Positions 16,984 to 24,684 are shown, counted from the stretch's first letter. The stretch is 28,098 bases of DNA from UBA4717 sp045580165 (GCA_045580165.1 JAZNNG010000049.1:1-28098); one strand, 5' to 3'. Notes: generated from the letters alone by a model not told the origin. Program-made: numbers and translations.

Positions 16984-18471
16984 ATGATAAATCAGAGAAT
17001 TAAGCAGCTTATAGGTTACGCGGTAAAGAAGGGACTCGTTGACCCTGCGGATATCACGTTCGTTACCAACAGACTTCTTGAAATACTTGCTCTTGACGAA
17101 TACGAGGACACGGACGCCGCAGACGGTGCAGAGCTCGAGGATATCCTCTCGGATATGTGCGATTTTGCGTTTGAAAAGGGACTCATTCCGAGCAACACGG
17201 TCGTCTACCGCGACCTTTTCGACACTAAAATTATGGGTGCGCTCACTCCCGTGCCGAGCGCAGTCATATCAAAATTCAATAACCTTTACGCAGAGAGTCC
17301 CGAAAGGGCTACCGAGTTCTATTACGACTTCGCAATCGCCACCGATTACATACGCTCTTACAGAGTAAAGAAGGACCTCAGATGGAAGACCCCCAGCGTT
17401 TACGGCGATATTGACATCACCATAAACCTCTCTAAGCCCGAAAAGGACCCCAAGGCCATCGCGGCGGCAAAGCTTCTTCCTCAAAGCGGCTACCCCAAGT
17501 GTCTGCTTTGCAAGGAAAACGAGGGCTATGCGGGCAGAGTTAACTCCCCCGCAAGACAGAACCACAGAGTTATTCCTATGATGCTCGACGGTGAACAGTG
17601 GTATCTTCAGTATTCTCCCTACGTTTACTACAACGAGCATTGCATCGCGTTTTCGGATTCTCACGTTCCTATGAAGATAAACGCGTCCACCTTTAAGAAG
17701 ATGCTCGACTTTATAGATTTCCTTCCCCACTACTTTATCGGCTCAAACGCAGACCTGCCCATCGTCGGCGGCTCTATTCTCTCGCACAACCATATGCAGG
17801 GCGGCCACTACACCTTCGCAATGGAAACGGCGCCCATCGAGAAGGAGCTTACCTTCAAGGGCTTTGACAACGTCAAGGCGGGAATCGTAAAGTGGCCTCT
17901 CTCGGTAATAAGACTTAGCGGCAAGAACAAGGATAGCATCTGCGCTCTCGCGTCCGACATACTTGCAAAATGGCGCGCGTACACCGATGCTGACGCGTAT
18001 GTTTTCGCCGAGACCGACGGTGAGGAGCACAACACCATCACTCCCATCGCCCGTATGAGAGATGGCAACTTCGAGCTTGACCTCGTGCTCAGAAACAACA
18101 TCACCACAGAGGAGCATCCCCTCGGACTCTACCATCCTCACGCCGAGCTTCACAACATCAAGAAGGAAAACATCGGACTCATCGAGGTTATGGGTCTTGC
18201 CGTGCTTCCCTCAAGACTAAAGGAAGAAATTTCGATAATGAAGTCAGCTATTCTCGAGGGCAAGGATTTCACGCAGATTCCGGAAATAGAAAAGCACGCA
18301 GAATGGTTTGCGCGCTTTAAGGATAACTACACCTTCACCGCAGACAACACCGAGAGTATTCTCTGCGACGAGATAGGCAAGACCTTCGTCAAGGTGCTTG
18401 AGGACGCAGGTGTTTACAAGTGCACCACTGAGGGCAGACAGGCATTTATGAGATTCATTGAAAGCGTGTGA
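16984..18471 (+). CDS. galT: UTP--hexose-1-phosphate / galactose-1-phosphate uridylyltransferase, class II
   Basis: The 495-residue enzyme exchanges UMP between UDP-glucose and galactose-1-phosphate in the Leloir pathway. Length and sequence match the Firmicute class II family rather than the shorter E. coli type. The active-site region is GGSILSHNHMQGGHYTFAME, whose H-x-H-x-Q-G-G carries the nucleophilic histidine. GGATGGAG just upstream supports the ATG at 16984. The frame is open back to 16804, but that extension overlaps the promoter. No galK, galE or sugar transporter is nearby. Its native terminator has been split by an insertion sequence (18495-19821), so the mRNA probably runs on antisense to the transposase genes. 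Confidence 0.93.
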   Translation: MINQRIKQLIGYAVKKGLVDPADITFVTNRLLEILALDEYEDTDAADGAELEDILSDMCDFAFEKGLIPSNTVVYRDLFDTKIMGALTPVPSAVISKFNNLYAESPERATEFYYDFAIATDYIRSYRVKKDLRWKTPSVYGDIDITINLSKPEKDPKAIAAAKLLPQSGYPKCLLCKENEGYAGRVNSPARQNHRVIPMMLDGEQWYLQYSPYVYYNEHCIAFSDSHVPMKINASTFKKMLDFIDFLPHYFIGSNADLPIVGGSILSHNHMQGGHYTFAMETAPIEKELTFKGFDNVKAGIVKWPLSVIRLSGKNKDSICALASDILAKWRAYTDADAYVFAETDGEEHNTITPIARMRDGNFELDLVLRNNITTEEHPLGLYHPHAELHNIKKENIGLIEVMGLAVLPSRLKEEISIMKSAILEGKDFTQIPEIEKHAEWFARFKDNYTFTADNTESILCDEIGKTFVKVLEDAGVYKCTTEGRQAFMRFIESV

Positions 18472-18476
18472 GATAT

Positions 18477-18494
18477 AAAAAAACGCAAGCGGAA
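18477..18494. terminator. Left half of the disrupted galT/rubrerythrin terminator, with target duplication GAA
   Basis: A7-CGCAAGCGG (18477-18492) is the exact complement, over 15 bases, of the right half at 19827-19841. Removing the insertion sequence and one GAA copy (18492-18494) restores a perfect stem with an AAAA loop flanked by A- and T-tracts. Confidence 0.88.
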
Positions 18495-18555
18495 TGTTGT
18501 GCCCCATTTTGTACGGACAGCACAAAAAACACTCCCCATGGCATAATATTAAGTT

Positions 18556-19410
18556 TTAAGCGACATACTGACTTCGTTTTTCAAGCGGAGTCAGTTTTGT
18601 TTTGGTTTGAATTCGTTCATTGTTGTAGAAATGAATGTATTCACCTATGAGGAGGCGAGCCTCCTCATAGGTTTTGAGCTTCGCCCGGTAGATGCATTCT
18701 GTTTTGAGAATTGAGAAGAAATTTTCCGCCATGGCATTGTCATAAGGGTTGCCTTTACTTGACATTGACGGCGTTATGTTGTAAAATTGTGTTAGCTTAA
18801 AATATCCGTGTGAGGTATATTGAAAGCCTTGGTCACTGTGGAGCTGCAACTCCGCAGTGACTTTCTCTTTTCTCTTGGCGGTTTTAATGGTATCCAATAC
18901 AAGATTAACTGTTTGCTGTGTTCCGGTCTTGTATGCTACTATGCTGTTGTCATACAAATCTCGAATGATAGAAAGATACAGAATTCCTTGTTTCGTGTGT
19001 ATGTACGAAATGTCTGTTGCCCACTTTTGATTCGGTCTATCCGCTTTGAAGTTTTGCTTCCAGTGGTTATCGTATTTATGTAAATGTTCGCCGTATTTGT
19101 AGAATTTGCGTCTTCTGATGACAGATAACAAATTGTACTTTTGCATTACTCGCAGAACGGTTTTCGGGTTTTTATGTATGCCGTTACGTTCCAACCAAAT
19201 GTGTACTCGGCGGTAACCATAGGTCTTTCCACACTTGTGCTGGCACTCTCTTATCTTTTCAGCAAGCGGAAGATCCATTGCGGGAATCGCCATTCTTTTG
19301 ACATAGTCATAATAGCCACTTCTTGACACATTGAAGAACCTACACATCTCACTAATTGAATACTTGACTTTATGGCGATAGATTACCATATACTTTACGC
19401 TTGTTCTCAC
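18556..19410 (-). CDS. IS3-family transposase OrfB (DDE integrase)
   Basis: The 284-residue catalytic subunit has an N-terminal HTH_21-like region (ISEMCRFFNVSRSGYYDYVK) and an rve integrase core. The catalytic residues are Asp133 (WATDISY), Asp193 (LHSDQG) and Glu229 (NAMAENFF). The spacings are 59 and 35 residues, exactly the IS3 pattern. The gene begins with GTG, overlapping the orfA stop as GTGA, with AAAGGAA just upstream. It lies in the -1 frame relative to orfA, as in other IS3 elements, but I see no clear A6G slippery heptamer. Translational coupling at the overlap is therefore at least as likely as frameshift fusion. Confidence 0.95.
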   Translation of the reverse strand: MRTSVKYMVIYRHKVKYSISEMCRFFNVSRSGYYDYVKRMAIPAMDLPLAEKIRECQHKCGKTYGYRRVHIWLERNGIHKNPKTVLRVMQKYNLLSVIRRRKFYKYGEHLHKYDNHWKQNFKADRPNQKWATDISYIHTKQGILYLSIIRDLYDNSIVAYKTGTQQTVNLVLDTIKTAKRKEKVTAELQLHSDQGFQYTSHGYFKLTQFYNITPSMSSKGNPYDNAMAENFFSILKTECIYRAKLKTYEEARLLIGEYIHFYNNERIQTKTKLTPLEKRSQYVA

Positions 19411-19742
19411 TTCCTTTCTGTGAGCGAGAGAAAATCCCGCATCAGTTCGTTTTCCATTTCCAAACTTTTTATCTTTGCATCCTTGCGAGCAAGGATATAT
19501 CTCAATTCCGCAACCTTGTCTTGCTCACTGACTATGTAATCCTTCGGCGGTCTGCCTTTTTTCTTTAATGCTATTCCTGCGGCGAGTTTACGATGGTTTG
19601 CATTATGACGTGAAATGAAATTATGCACTTGCTCATAAGTGAATCCATACTTCTGTCCAATGCTTTTCAAGGTCATACCTTGTTCTTTTAACTCTAATAT
19701 TTCTTTTTCGTATTCTTTGATATGTCTGTAACTTCTTGGCAT
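19407..19742 (-). CDS. IS3-family OrfA (helix-turn-helix DNA-binding subunit)
   Basis: The 111-residue protein has a helix-turn-helix at about residues 15-45 (KEQGMTLKSIGQKYGFTYEQ) and a basic stretch (KKKGRPPKDY). A C-terminal coiled region (EQDKVAELRYILARKDAKIK onward) is typical of the OrfA leucine zipper that mediates oligomerisation. It recognises the element ends and supplies the first half of any OrfAB fusion. The TAGGAGGG ribosome binding site six bases before the ATG lies inside a sequestering hairpin described separately. Confidence 0.9.
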   Translation of the reverse strand: MPRSYRHIKEYEKEILELKEQGMTLKSIGQKYGFTYEQVHNFISRHNANHRKLAAGIALKKKGRPPKDYIVSEQDKVAELRYILARKDAKIKSLEMENELMRDFLSLTERK

Positions 19743-19748
19743 AAAAAT

Positions 19749-19783
19749 CCCTCCTATGATATTTCTATTATACCATAGGAGGG
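19749..19783 (-). promoter_or_regulatory. Transposase promoter inside an RBS-sequestering hairpin
   Basis: Arms 19749-19758 and 19774-19783 are a perfect 10-bp inverted repeat around a 15-base loop. On the - strand the downstream arm is the orfA ribosome binding site (CATAGGAGGG). The loop holds TATAAT (19767-19772), preceded by TGG, giving an extended -10 (TGnTATAAT). A transcript started here (about 19760) carries only the downstream arm and can be translated. A read-through transcript from outside carries both arms and would hide the site. Confidence 0.75.
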
Positions 19784-19821
19784 TGTTTTTTTCTATTGTC
19801 CGTTTTTACTGGACTTGTTCA

Positions 19822-19841
19822 GAAAACCGCTTGCGTTTTTT
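19822..19841. terminator. Right half of the disrupted terminator, with target duplication GAA
   Basis: GAA at 19822-19824 duplicates 18492-18494. CCGCTTGCGTTTTTT (19827-19841) is the mate of the arm next to galT. It lies 6 bases beyond the rubrerythrin stop codon, so that gene has also lost its intrinsic terminator. Confidence 0.88.
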
Positions 19842-19847
19842 GTTTTA

Positions 19848-20384
19848 TCAATAATTTTCCGCGTTGATCTCGAAGTAGCTCTGAGGGTGCGCGCAGGTGG
19901 GGCAGATCTCGGGTGCTTCTGTGCCGACGATGATGTGTCCGCAGTTGCGGCACTCCCATACCTTGACCTCGCTCTTCTTGAATACCTCCTGTGCCTCAAC
20001 GTTGTGAAGCAGCGCGCGGTATCTTTCCTCGTGATGCTTTTCGATTGCCGCTACGAGTCTGAACTTGTGTGCAAGCTCCGGGAAGCCCTCCTCCTCTGCC
20101 GTCTTTGCAAAGCCTGCGTACATATCGGTCCACTCGTAGTTTTCGCCTGCAGCTGCAGAAGCGAGATTCTGTGCGGTGTCACCGATGCCCTCAAGCTCCT
20201 TGAACCAGAGCTTTGCGTGCTCCTTTTCATTTTCCGCGGTCTTCAAGAAAAGCGCCGCGATCTGCTCGAAGCCTTCCTTCTTTGCCTTGGATGCGAAATA
20301 GGTGTACTTGTTTCTTGCTTCGGACTCACCCGAAAATGCCGCCATAAGATTTTTTTCCGTTTGTGTGCCTGAATATTTGCTCAT
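19848..20384 (-). CDS. rbr: Rubrerythrin
   Basis: The 178-residue non-haem iron protein reduces hydrogen peroxide in anaerobes. The N-terminal ferritin-like four-helix domain carries the diiron ligands, with Glu20 (AFSGESEAR), E53-x-x-H56 (ENEKEH) and the later EEEGF and EKHHEERY helices. The C-terminal rubredoxin-like domain has Cys145-x2-Cys148 and Cys161-x2-Cys164 and the usual VWECRNCGH start. AAGGAGAA precedes the ATG by 6 bases, and a strong promoter is visible. With its terminator split by the IS element, read-through into the transposase operon on the same strand is expected. Confidence 0.95.
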   Translation of the reverse strand: MSKYSGTQTEKNLMAAFSGESEARNKYTYFASKAKKEGFEQIAALFLKTAENEKEHAKLWFKELEGIGDTAQNLASAAAGENYEWTDMYAGFAKTAEEEGFPELAHKFRLVAAIEKHHEERYRALLHNVEAQEVFKKSEVKVWECRNCGHIIVGTEAPEICPTCAHPQSYFEINAENY

Positions 20385-20424
20385 TTATGTTTTCTCCTTA
20401 AAATAAAATTCCAATTATGCTATT

Positions 20425-20453
20425 ATTTTATCACCTGTTTTTTACAAAATCAA
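20425..20453 (-). promoter_or_regulatory. Rubrerythrin promoter
   Basis: On the - strand, TTGATT (20448-20453) and TAAAAT (20425-20430) are 17 bases apart, with TGA before the -10 giving an extended -10. The ATG is 40 bases downstream. No clear PerR box was found. Confidence 0.7.
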
Positions 20454-20491
20454 GACAAATATATAAATTCTTCCAAACTTTGAAAAATTCA

Positions 20492-20521
20492 TTGACTGAA
20501 TTGCGCGCGGTGTGCTAAAAT
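20492..20521 (+). promoter_or_regulatory. Promoter of the phosphodiesterase-Dabb gene pair
   Basis: TTGACT (20492-20497), an 18-base spacer and TAAAAT (20516-20521) lie 31 bases before the ATG at 20553. It is divergent from the rubrerythrin promoter. Confidence 0.65.
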
Positions 20522-20552
20522 ATATATACCCTATGAGAGGAAATTCTATACT

Positions 20553-21095
20553 ATGAAATATTTGATTGCATCCGACATACACGGTTCGGCGTATTATGCC
20601 AAAAAGCTGCTCGAGCGATTTGACGCCGAGTCTGCCGACCGTCTCGTTTTGCTCGGCGATATTCTCTATCACGGTCCCCGTAATGATCTGCCCGAGGGAT
20701 ATGCACCAAAAGAGGTCATCGCACTCCTTAACGAGCGAAAGAACAGTATTCTCTGCGTGCGCGGAAACTGCGACACCGAGGTCGATCAGATGGTGCTTGA
20801 CTTCCCCATTCTCGCGGATTACGCGATACTTGAAGCAGGTGACAGAATGGTATTCGCCACCCACGGTCACAATTTTAACGAAAGCGCCCTGCCGCCCCTG
20901 CGTGACGGCGACATTCTGCTTCACGGTCACACGCACGTGCCGAAATGCGTGGAGCACGAAAGCTACGTCTATATGAATCCGGGTTCGGTATCCATTCCGA
21001 AGGAAAGCTCCCACCACGGCTATATGACTCTTGAAAACGGAGCTTTTAAGTGGAAGGACCTCGACGGCAATATTATACATACTTATGAAGCTTAA
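20553..21095 (+). CDS. YfcE/MJ0936-type metallophosphoesterase
   Basis: The 180-residue calcineurin-like phosphoesterase shows the full metal-binding set: D8-x-H10 (ASDIHG), G-D36 (LLGDILYHGP), G-N72-C-D (VRGNCD), H104 (ATHGH) and G-H126-x-H128 (LHGHTH). Length and motif order match the YfcE subfamily, small cytoplasmic manganese-dependent phosphodiesterases whose natural substrate is not settled. GAGAGGAA lies upstream of the ATG. The Dabb-domain gene follows after 18 bases, so the two are probably co-transcribed. Confidence 0.88.
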   Translation: MKYLIASDIHGSAYYAKKLLERFDAESADRLVLLGDILYHGPRNDLPEGYAPKEVIALLNERKNSILCVRGNCDTEVDQMVLDFPILADYAILEAGDRMVFATHGHNFNESALPPLRDGDILLHGHTHVPKCVEHESYVYMNPGSVSIPKESSHHGYMTLENGAFKWKDLDGNIIHTYEA

Positions 21096-21113
21096 TTAAA
21101 AGGAGATATAACA

Positions 21114-21416
21114 ATGATAAAGCATATTATTTTATGGAAGATAGACGACAAGTTTTCGTCCGAGGAAAAGGCTAAGATAGCAGAGGGCGCAAAGACAGCT
21201 CTTTGCGGACTCGTCGGTAAGGTTCCGGGACTTATTGAGGTCAAGGTTCAGACAGAAAAGCTTGATTCGTCAAACGCAGACCTTATGCTCGACTCCACTC
21301 TTGAGAGTGTAGAAGCACTCAAGGGCTATCAGGTGCACCCCGACCACGTTGCGGCGGCTGACAACTTTGTTCGTCCGTTTATGTCACAGCGCCTCTGCCT
21401 TGACTTCGAGGCGTAA
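21114..21416 (+). CDS. Dabb (stress-responsive alpha/beta barrel) domain protein
   Basis: This 100-residue protein is one ferredoxin-like alpha/beta barrel. The start MIKHIILWKI, the central VPGLIEVKVQ and the late KGYQVHPDHVAAADNFV are typical of Dabb proteins, which form dimers. Functions in the family vary, and in bacteria the role is mostly unknown. GGAGAT precedes the ATG. It ends just before a terminator shared with the symporter gene on the other strand. Confidence 0.85.
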   Translation: MIKHIILWKIDDKFSSEEKAKIAEGAKTALCGLVGKVPGLIEVKVQTEKLDSSNADLMLDSTLESVEALKGYQVHPDHVAAADNFVRPFMSQRLCLDFEA

Positions 21417-21423
21417 ATGCTAC

Positions 21424-21463
21424 AAAAAACGACCTCTGCTTTTTATGCAGATGTCGTTTTTTT
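21424..21463. terminator. Bidirectional terminator between the Dabb gene and the symporter
   Basis: An A-tract, a stem with one mismatch (arms 21424-21439 and 21447-21463) and a T-tract lie between two convergent genes, 8 bases from each stop codon. Confidence 0.85.
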
Positions 21464-21470
21464 ATTCTGT

Positions 21471-23018
21471 TCAAATTTCTGAGAATATATCGTCTATTCT
21501 CTCACGATCCTTCGCGTTGTTCTTAGTAAGCAAGCTTACTACGGGAACCACAACAAAGGATATCGCCATAGCAGCAACTCCCATTTCGGGGGATCTTGAT
21601 GCCGCAACGCCAAAGCCCGACGTGAGCGAGATCACAAGTGTCGCGCCGCCAACCGTAAGAAGTCCCGAAATAATACCTGCGTATGCGCCGATCTTGGTGA
21701 TCTTCTTTGAGAAGATTCCCCAGATGTACGGTCCGATGAAGCAGCCCGACACGATTCCCCACGAGAACGACATAAGGTTTACGATTATCGGAATGTTCTG
21801 TGTTGCAAAGATAAACGAGCAAGCGATAAACGCAAGGCAAAGAATTCTGGTGAGAAGCATCTGCTTGTTTGCGGGTATCTCTTTTTTCCTCAAGGCGGGA
21901 ATGAGGTCTACCGCTACCGCCGATGCGGATGTCAGAACTACCGCCTCAAGCGTAGACATAGACGCCGAAAGAAGAAGTATCATAATTAAAGCAAGTAAGA
22001 TAATGCCGAGAGTCGAGCCGCCGAGCACCTTTAAGAGCACCGCGGGGATGACCGAGTCAATACCGCCCTCGGGAAGTACTCCGCCGAGGATAAGGCGCGA
22101 CGTGCTTCCGACAAGGTATGCACCGCATCCGATAACAAGGCAGAAAATGGTCGAAATGACCGTACCGCGCTTTATTGCGGCGGTATCCTTAATGGCGTAG
22201 AACTTGCCTATCATCTGAGGAAGTCCCCATGTACCGAAGCTTGTAAGCATAATGTTAAAGCAGAGGAATCTGAATGCGGAGCCGCCGAAGATATCGGTCA
22301 GCTGAGCGCCTGTGGTCGGGTTGGGGTCGCCGGGAAGCGACTCGAAGCTTTTGAGATTTTCAATAAGCCCCGAAACACCGCCGACCGCGTCGTTTGACAG
22401 CACCGCTATGACAAGGCAGACAACACCGACTATCATAATAACGCCCTGTATGAGATTCGTGTACGCCGTTGCTATGTATCCGCCCGCAACAAGATATACT
22501 GCGGTAAGACAGGCGATGATAAGCATCCAGACCCACGTTTCAACGCTTGGGAATATCGCACCAAACAGTGAGCCGAGTCCCTTATATACTGCCGCCGAGT
22601 ACGGAACGAGAAACACGAAGATTATCGCCGCCGCTAAGATCTTTATCCCCTTCGTATTATAACGCTTTTCAAAAAAGTCGGGCATTGTTCTCGCGTTGAG
22701 CTTCTTGGTCATCTTGCGCGTTCTGTTCGCGAACAAAAGCCACGAGAGAAGGCAACCGATGACCGTGTTTCCGATGCCTATCCAAAGCGCGCCGAGTCCG
22801 ATGTTCCAGCCATGCTGACCAGCATAGCCTATAAACACTACTGCGGAAAAATACGAACTGCCGTAAGCGAAGGCTGTTGACCAAGCGCCTATTTTTCTTC
22901 CTCCTACAAGGAATCCGTCAAGTGTTTTTGATTTTCCGTAGCTGATAAATCCGATAAGTGCCATTGTAAGCGCATAAAGCGCAAGAGCAATTACCGTAAA
23001 AAGCTGTGCCGACTGCAT
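21471..23018 (-). CDS. Sodium:solute symporter (SSS family, PutP/PanF-like)
   Basis: The 515-residue membrane protein has about 13 hydrophobic segments with an outside N-terminus and the SSS family features: YGKSKTLDGFLVGGRKIG after the first helix, the AYGSSYFSAVVFIGYAG segment of the LeuT-like core, GGYIATAYTNLIQG, and SASMSTLEAVVLTSAS for the sodium site. It imports a solute with sodium. Known substrates in the family include proline, pantothenate, acetate and other monocarboxylates, and the sequence alone does not choose between them. GGAGG precedes the ATG. Its promoter carries a copy of the LysR-type operator found by lysR at 27498, which suggests the solute belongs to the pathway of the adjacent acyl-CoA synthetase operon. 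Confidence 0.9.
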   Translation of the reverse strand: MQSAQLFTVIALALYALTMALIGFISYGKSKTLDGFLVGGRKIGAWSTAFAYGSSYFSAVVFIGYAGQHGWNIGLGALWIGIGNTVIGCLLSWLLFANRTRKMTKKLNARTMPDFFEKRYNTKGIKILAAAIIFVFLVPYSAAVYKGLGSLFGAIFPSVETWVWMLIIACLTAVYLVAGGYIATAYTNLIQGVIMIVGVVCLVIAVLSNDAVGGVSGLIENLKSFESLPGDPNPTTGAQLTDIFGGSAFRFLCFNIMLTSFGTWGLPQMIGKFYAIKDTAAIKRGTVISTIFCLVIGCGAYLVGSTSRLILGGVLPEGGIDSVIPAVLLKVLGGSTLGIILLALIMILLLSASMSTLEAVVLTSASAVAVDLIPALRKKEIPANKQMLLTRILCLAFIACSFIFATQNIPIIVNLMSFSWGIVSGCFIGPYIWGIFSKKITKIGAYAGIISGLLTVGGATLVISLTSGFGVAASRSPEMGVAAMAISFVVVPVVSLLTKNNAKDRERIDDIFSEI

Positions 23019-23081
23019 TTTGTATTTCCTCCGTGGTCTGTCCTCTGAAAAAGGTCAAAAGGACTTGTTTTGCGTGACTTT

Positions 23082-23110
23082 ATTATATAACAGCTCCAAG
23101 CATTAGTCAA
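23082..23110 (-). promoter_or_regulatory. Symporter promoter
   Basis: On the - strand, TTGACT (23105-23110) and TATAAT (23082-23087) are exactly 17 bases apart, 63 bases ahead of the ATG. The -35 lies inside the 52-bp duplicated sequence. Confidence 0.85.
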
Positions 23111-23147
23111 GCGAATGATTTTGATGTTTGCCATCGATATTTTCGAT
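23096..23147. repeat. 52-bp regulatory repeat, copy A (partner 27461-27512)
   Basis: 49 of 52 bases match the copy at 27461-27512, in the same orientation. The copies differ at A/G (base 4) and at two bases in GTTTGCC/GTTTATC. The repeat covers the -35 box of a leftward promoter and the T-N11-A inverted repeat upstream of it. Confidence 0.95.
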
Positions 23148-23150
23148 GGC
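23130..23150. promoter_or_regulatory. Putative LysR-type operator upstream of the symporter
   Basis: GCCATCGA-N5-TCGATGGC is a perfect 21-base inverted repeat containing a T-N11-A core (T23134, A23146). Its centre is about 65 bases upstream of the expected symporter transcription start, the usual position of a LysR recognition site. Confidence 0.7.
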
Positions 23151-23202
23151 GGATCTGAAGCCTGCGGAAACACTTTATTTGCAGTTTTATTATTCTGTTT
23201 TC

Positions 23203-23235
23203 AAAAAACATTTAAGGATTCAAGGAATAATCCTT
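23203..23235 (-). terminator. Possible weak terminator at the end of the ACT-metallohydrolase gene
   Basis: A 7-bp stem (23214-23220 with 23229-23235) overlaps the stop codon and is followed on the - strand by AAATG and then T6. The stem is short and the T-tract offset, so some read-through into the symporter gene is plausible. Confidence 0.35.
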
Positions 23236-24648
23236 TTTGAACCCGTGAGCGCCGAATATCTGCCACTTTCCTGCGCCAAGTCTTTGCATAATTGCTTTTC
23301 TTTCTTCAAGGCATAGCACGGGGTCTGTATCGACCGAAGTCATAAGGATAGGTGCATATTGGTTATATTCTGCCTGTTGGACTGTCAGACCGTGCATATT
23401 GATATAGATATCACCCGTGATCGCTATATGATTTGAATAGTCTAATAGAACTATCTCGCCGGGAAGATGTCCGCCTCGCCCTTCATATACCTCAAAGCTA
23501 AGCTCCTCAAAATCAAAAAATCCGATCTGAGTAAGCGGCGCGGAAAGCGATTGCACGTCATTCCACATAGGTGTAATTTTTCGAGGGTCTGCCGCCTTGT
23601 ACGAGGTCAGTATCTTACAAATATTTATATACGGCTTATGGAGAGGATTTGATTCTCTGTATCCGTTTTTCCCCTCATATTCGTTTTTTAAACACGTTGC
23701 GGTTTTGTGACTTGTGATGATCTTATCAAATACCGGCAAGAGTCCGCAATGGTCAACGTCTGCGTGAGTGACGAGGACTGATTTTTCCATCTCATCGAAT
23801 TCGGGAAGGATATTTCTAAAGATCTCAAGCATTTCATCGGTGTAGCAGGCGTATCCGCTGTCGACAAACAACACCTTGTCACGGCTTTTTATGATCATGG
23901 TATTGCTTCCGCAGGGCGGCTCGATGAGTGTGATCTCGGTACGGTCGGTTATCTTATGGGTGCTTATGCGCGGACTGAAGCTTTTACCCCTTGACGCCCC
24001 GAGAAGCTCCGCAAATTTACTGATGCTGTCAAACGTACGGTAGGGTGAAAGTCCCTGCTCGTCAAGGGTCTGCATTGCAAGATTGACATTGACCAAAAGC
24101 TCACGGTTCACTTCCTCCGACAATCCCACTACCCTTGAGAGTCCCGAAACGTAAGAGCTGTAAAAAATACTGTTGTCATACACCTTTTCGGAGCTGTTAT
24201 AATCTATAACGCGTACTCTGCAAAGCCTTTCCGCCTCCTTTAAGAATTCCGATATCTTATCGGGATCGTCAACGTACAAGCCCATTTTAAAATACTGATA
24301 ATCGGTCCCGTTTTCCTGAGAGCTGATGTAGGAGATGTTGAAATTAAACCTGTTTATCAGCTCGAGCACGCTCGTTACACTGCCCGGAACGTCTTCAAGC
24401 CTGAACTCTATGAGGACAATGCTCGTTTTACTCGTATCACTTTGCAAATATCCTATCTTCCAAAGCTCGGCGTCCGCCTTAATTAACTGTTCTTCCGTGC
24501 CTTCAGCATCAATAAACAAGGTGTGTGAATCGACCGCTTTGTTATAGCTTACACGGGTAATGTTTATCCCGAGCGCCGAAAAGCATTTGCTCGCCTTTAA
24601 GAACGCGCCTATGTGATTTGGCATAGAGGTCACGTAGGTCTTTTTCAC
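23212..24648 (-). CDS. ACT-ACT-metallo-beta-lactamase-fold fusion protein
   Basis: Two ACT-like domains (about residues 1-70 and 76-148, the second with LEDVPGSVTSVLELI) precede a linker and a metallo-beta-lactamase domain from about 235. Metal ligands are visible: H295-x-D297-x-D299-H300 (THADVDHCG), H394 (GRGGHLPGE), D413 (ITGDIY) and H468 (FGAHG). The H-x-D-x-D-H form resembles the H-x-E-x-D-H of flavodiiron-type proteins more than the H-x-H-x-D-H of most hydrolases. ACT domains usually bind amino acids, so an amino-acid-controlled hydrolase or oxidoreductase is the natural inference. The start is taken as GTG at 24648 because GAGGTGAT is spaced correctly for it, whereas a GTG at 24657 overlaps that site. 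It follows the acyl-CoA synthetase gene by 36 bases in the T-box operon. Confidence 0.8.
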   Translation of the reverse strand: MKKTYVTSMPNHIGAFLKASKCFSALGINITRVSYNKAVDSHTLFIDAEGTEEQLIKADAELWKIGYLQSDTSKTSIVLIEFRLEDVPGSVTSVLELINRFNFNISYISSQENGTDYQYFKMGLYVDDPDKISEFLKEAERLCRVRVIDYNSSEKVYDNSIFYSSYVSGLSRVVGLSEEVNRELLVNVNLAMQTLDEQGLSPYRTFDSISKFAELLGASRGKSFSPRISTHKITDRTEITLIEPPCGSNTMIIKSRDKVLFVDSGYACYTDEMLEIFRNILPEFDEMEKSVLVTHADVDHCGLLPVFDKIITSHKTATCLKNEYEGKNGYRESNPLHKPYINICKILTSYKAADPRKITPMWNDVQSLSAPLTQIGFFDFEELSFEVYEGRGGHLPGEIVLLDYSNHIAITGDIYINMHGLTVQQAEYNQYAPILMTSVDTDPVLCLEERKAIMQRLGAGKWQIFGAHGFKKDYSLNP

Positions 24649-24684
24649 TTTTATCACCTCGTTTATTTGCTGAAGAATTCTTTA

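Larger units (their letters stand above)
18495..19821 (-). mobile_element. IS3-family insertion sequence, apparently intact, 1,327 bp
   Basis: The element contains the two overlapping transposase genes orfA and orfB on the - strand. The ends start TG and share an imperfect inverted repeat: TGTTGTGCCCCA at 18495 and, on the - strand from 19821, TGAACAAGTCCA, then ACGGACA at the same offset (bases 19-25) in both, then similar A-rich sequence and ATGG-ATAATA. The flanks are a 3-bp direct repeat, GAA (18492-18494 and 19822-19824), the size usual for IS3 elements. The reading frames and the DDE triad are intact, so it may be mobile. It sits in the terminator loop between galT and the rubrerythrin gene. 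No second copy is in the window. Confidence 0.92.

Noticed and set aside
18556..19742. Programmed -1 frameshift fusing orfA and orfB
   Set aside because: orfB is in the -1 frame as in other IS3 elements, but I could not see an A6G-type slippery heptamer near the overlap; the GTGA stop-start overlap is enough for coupled translation, so no fusion is annotated.
23128..23316. 62-codon + strand frame beyond copy A of the control repeat, tested as a lysR remnant
   Set aside because: Copy A matches copy B only up to the operator; the sequence after it has no similarity to the LysR start, so this is a duplicated control site rather than a truncated second lysR.
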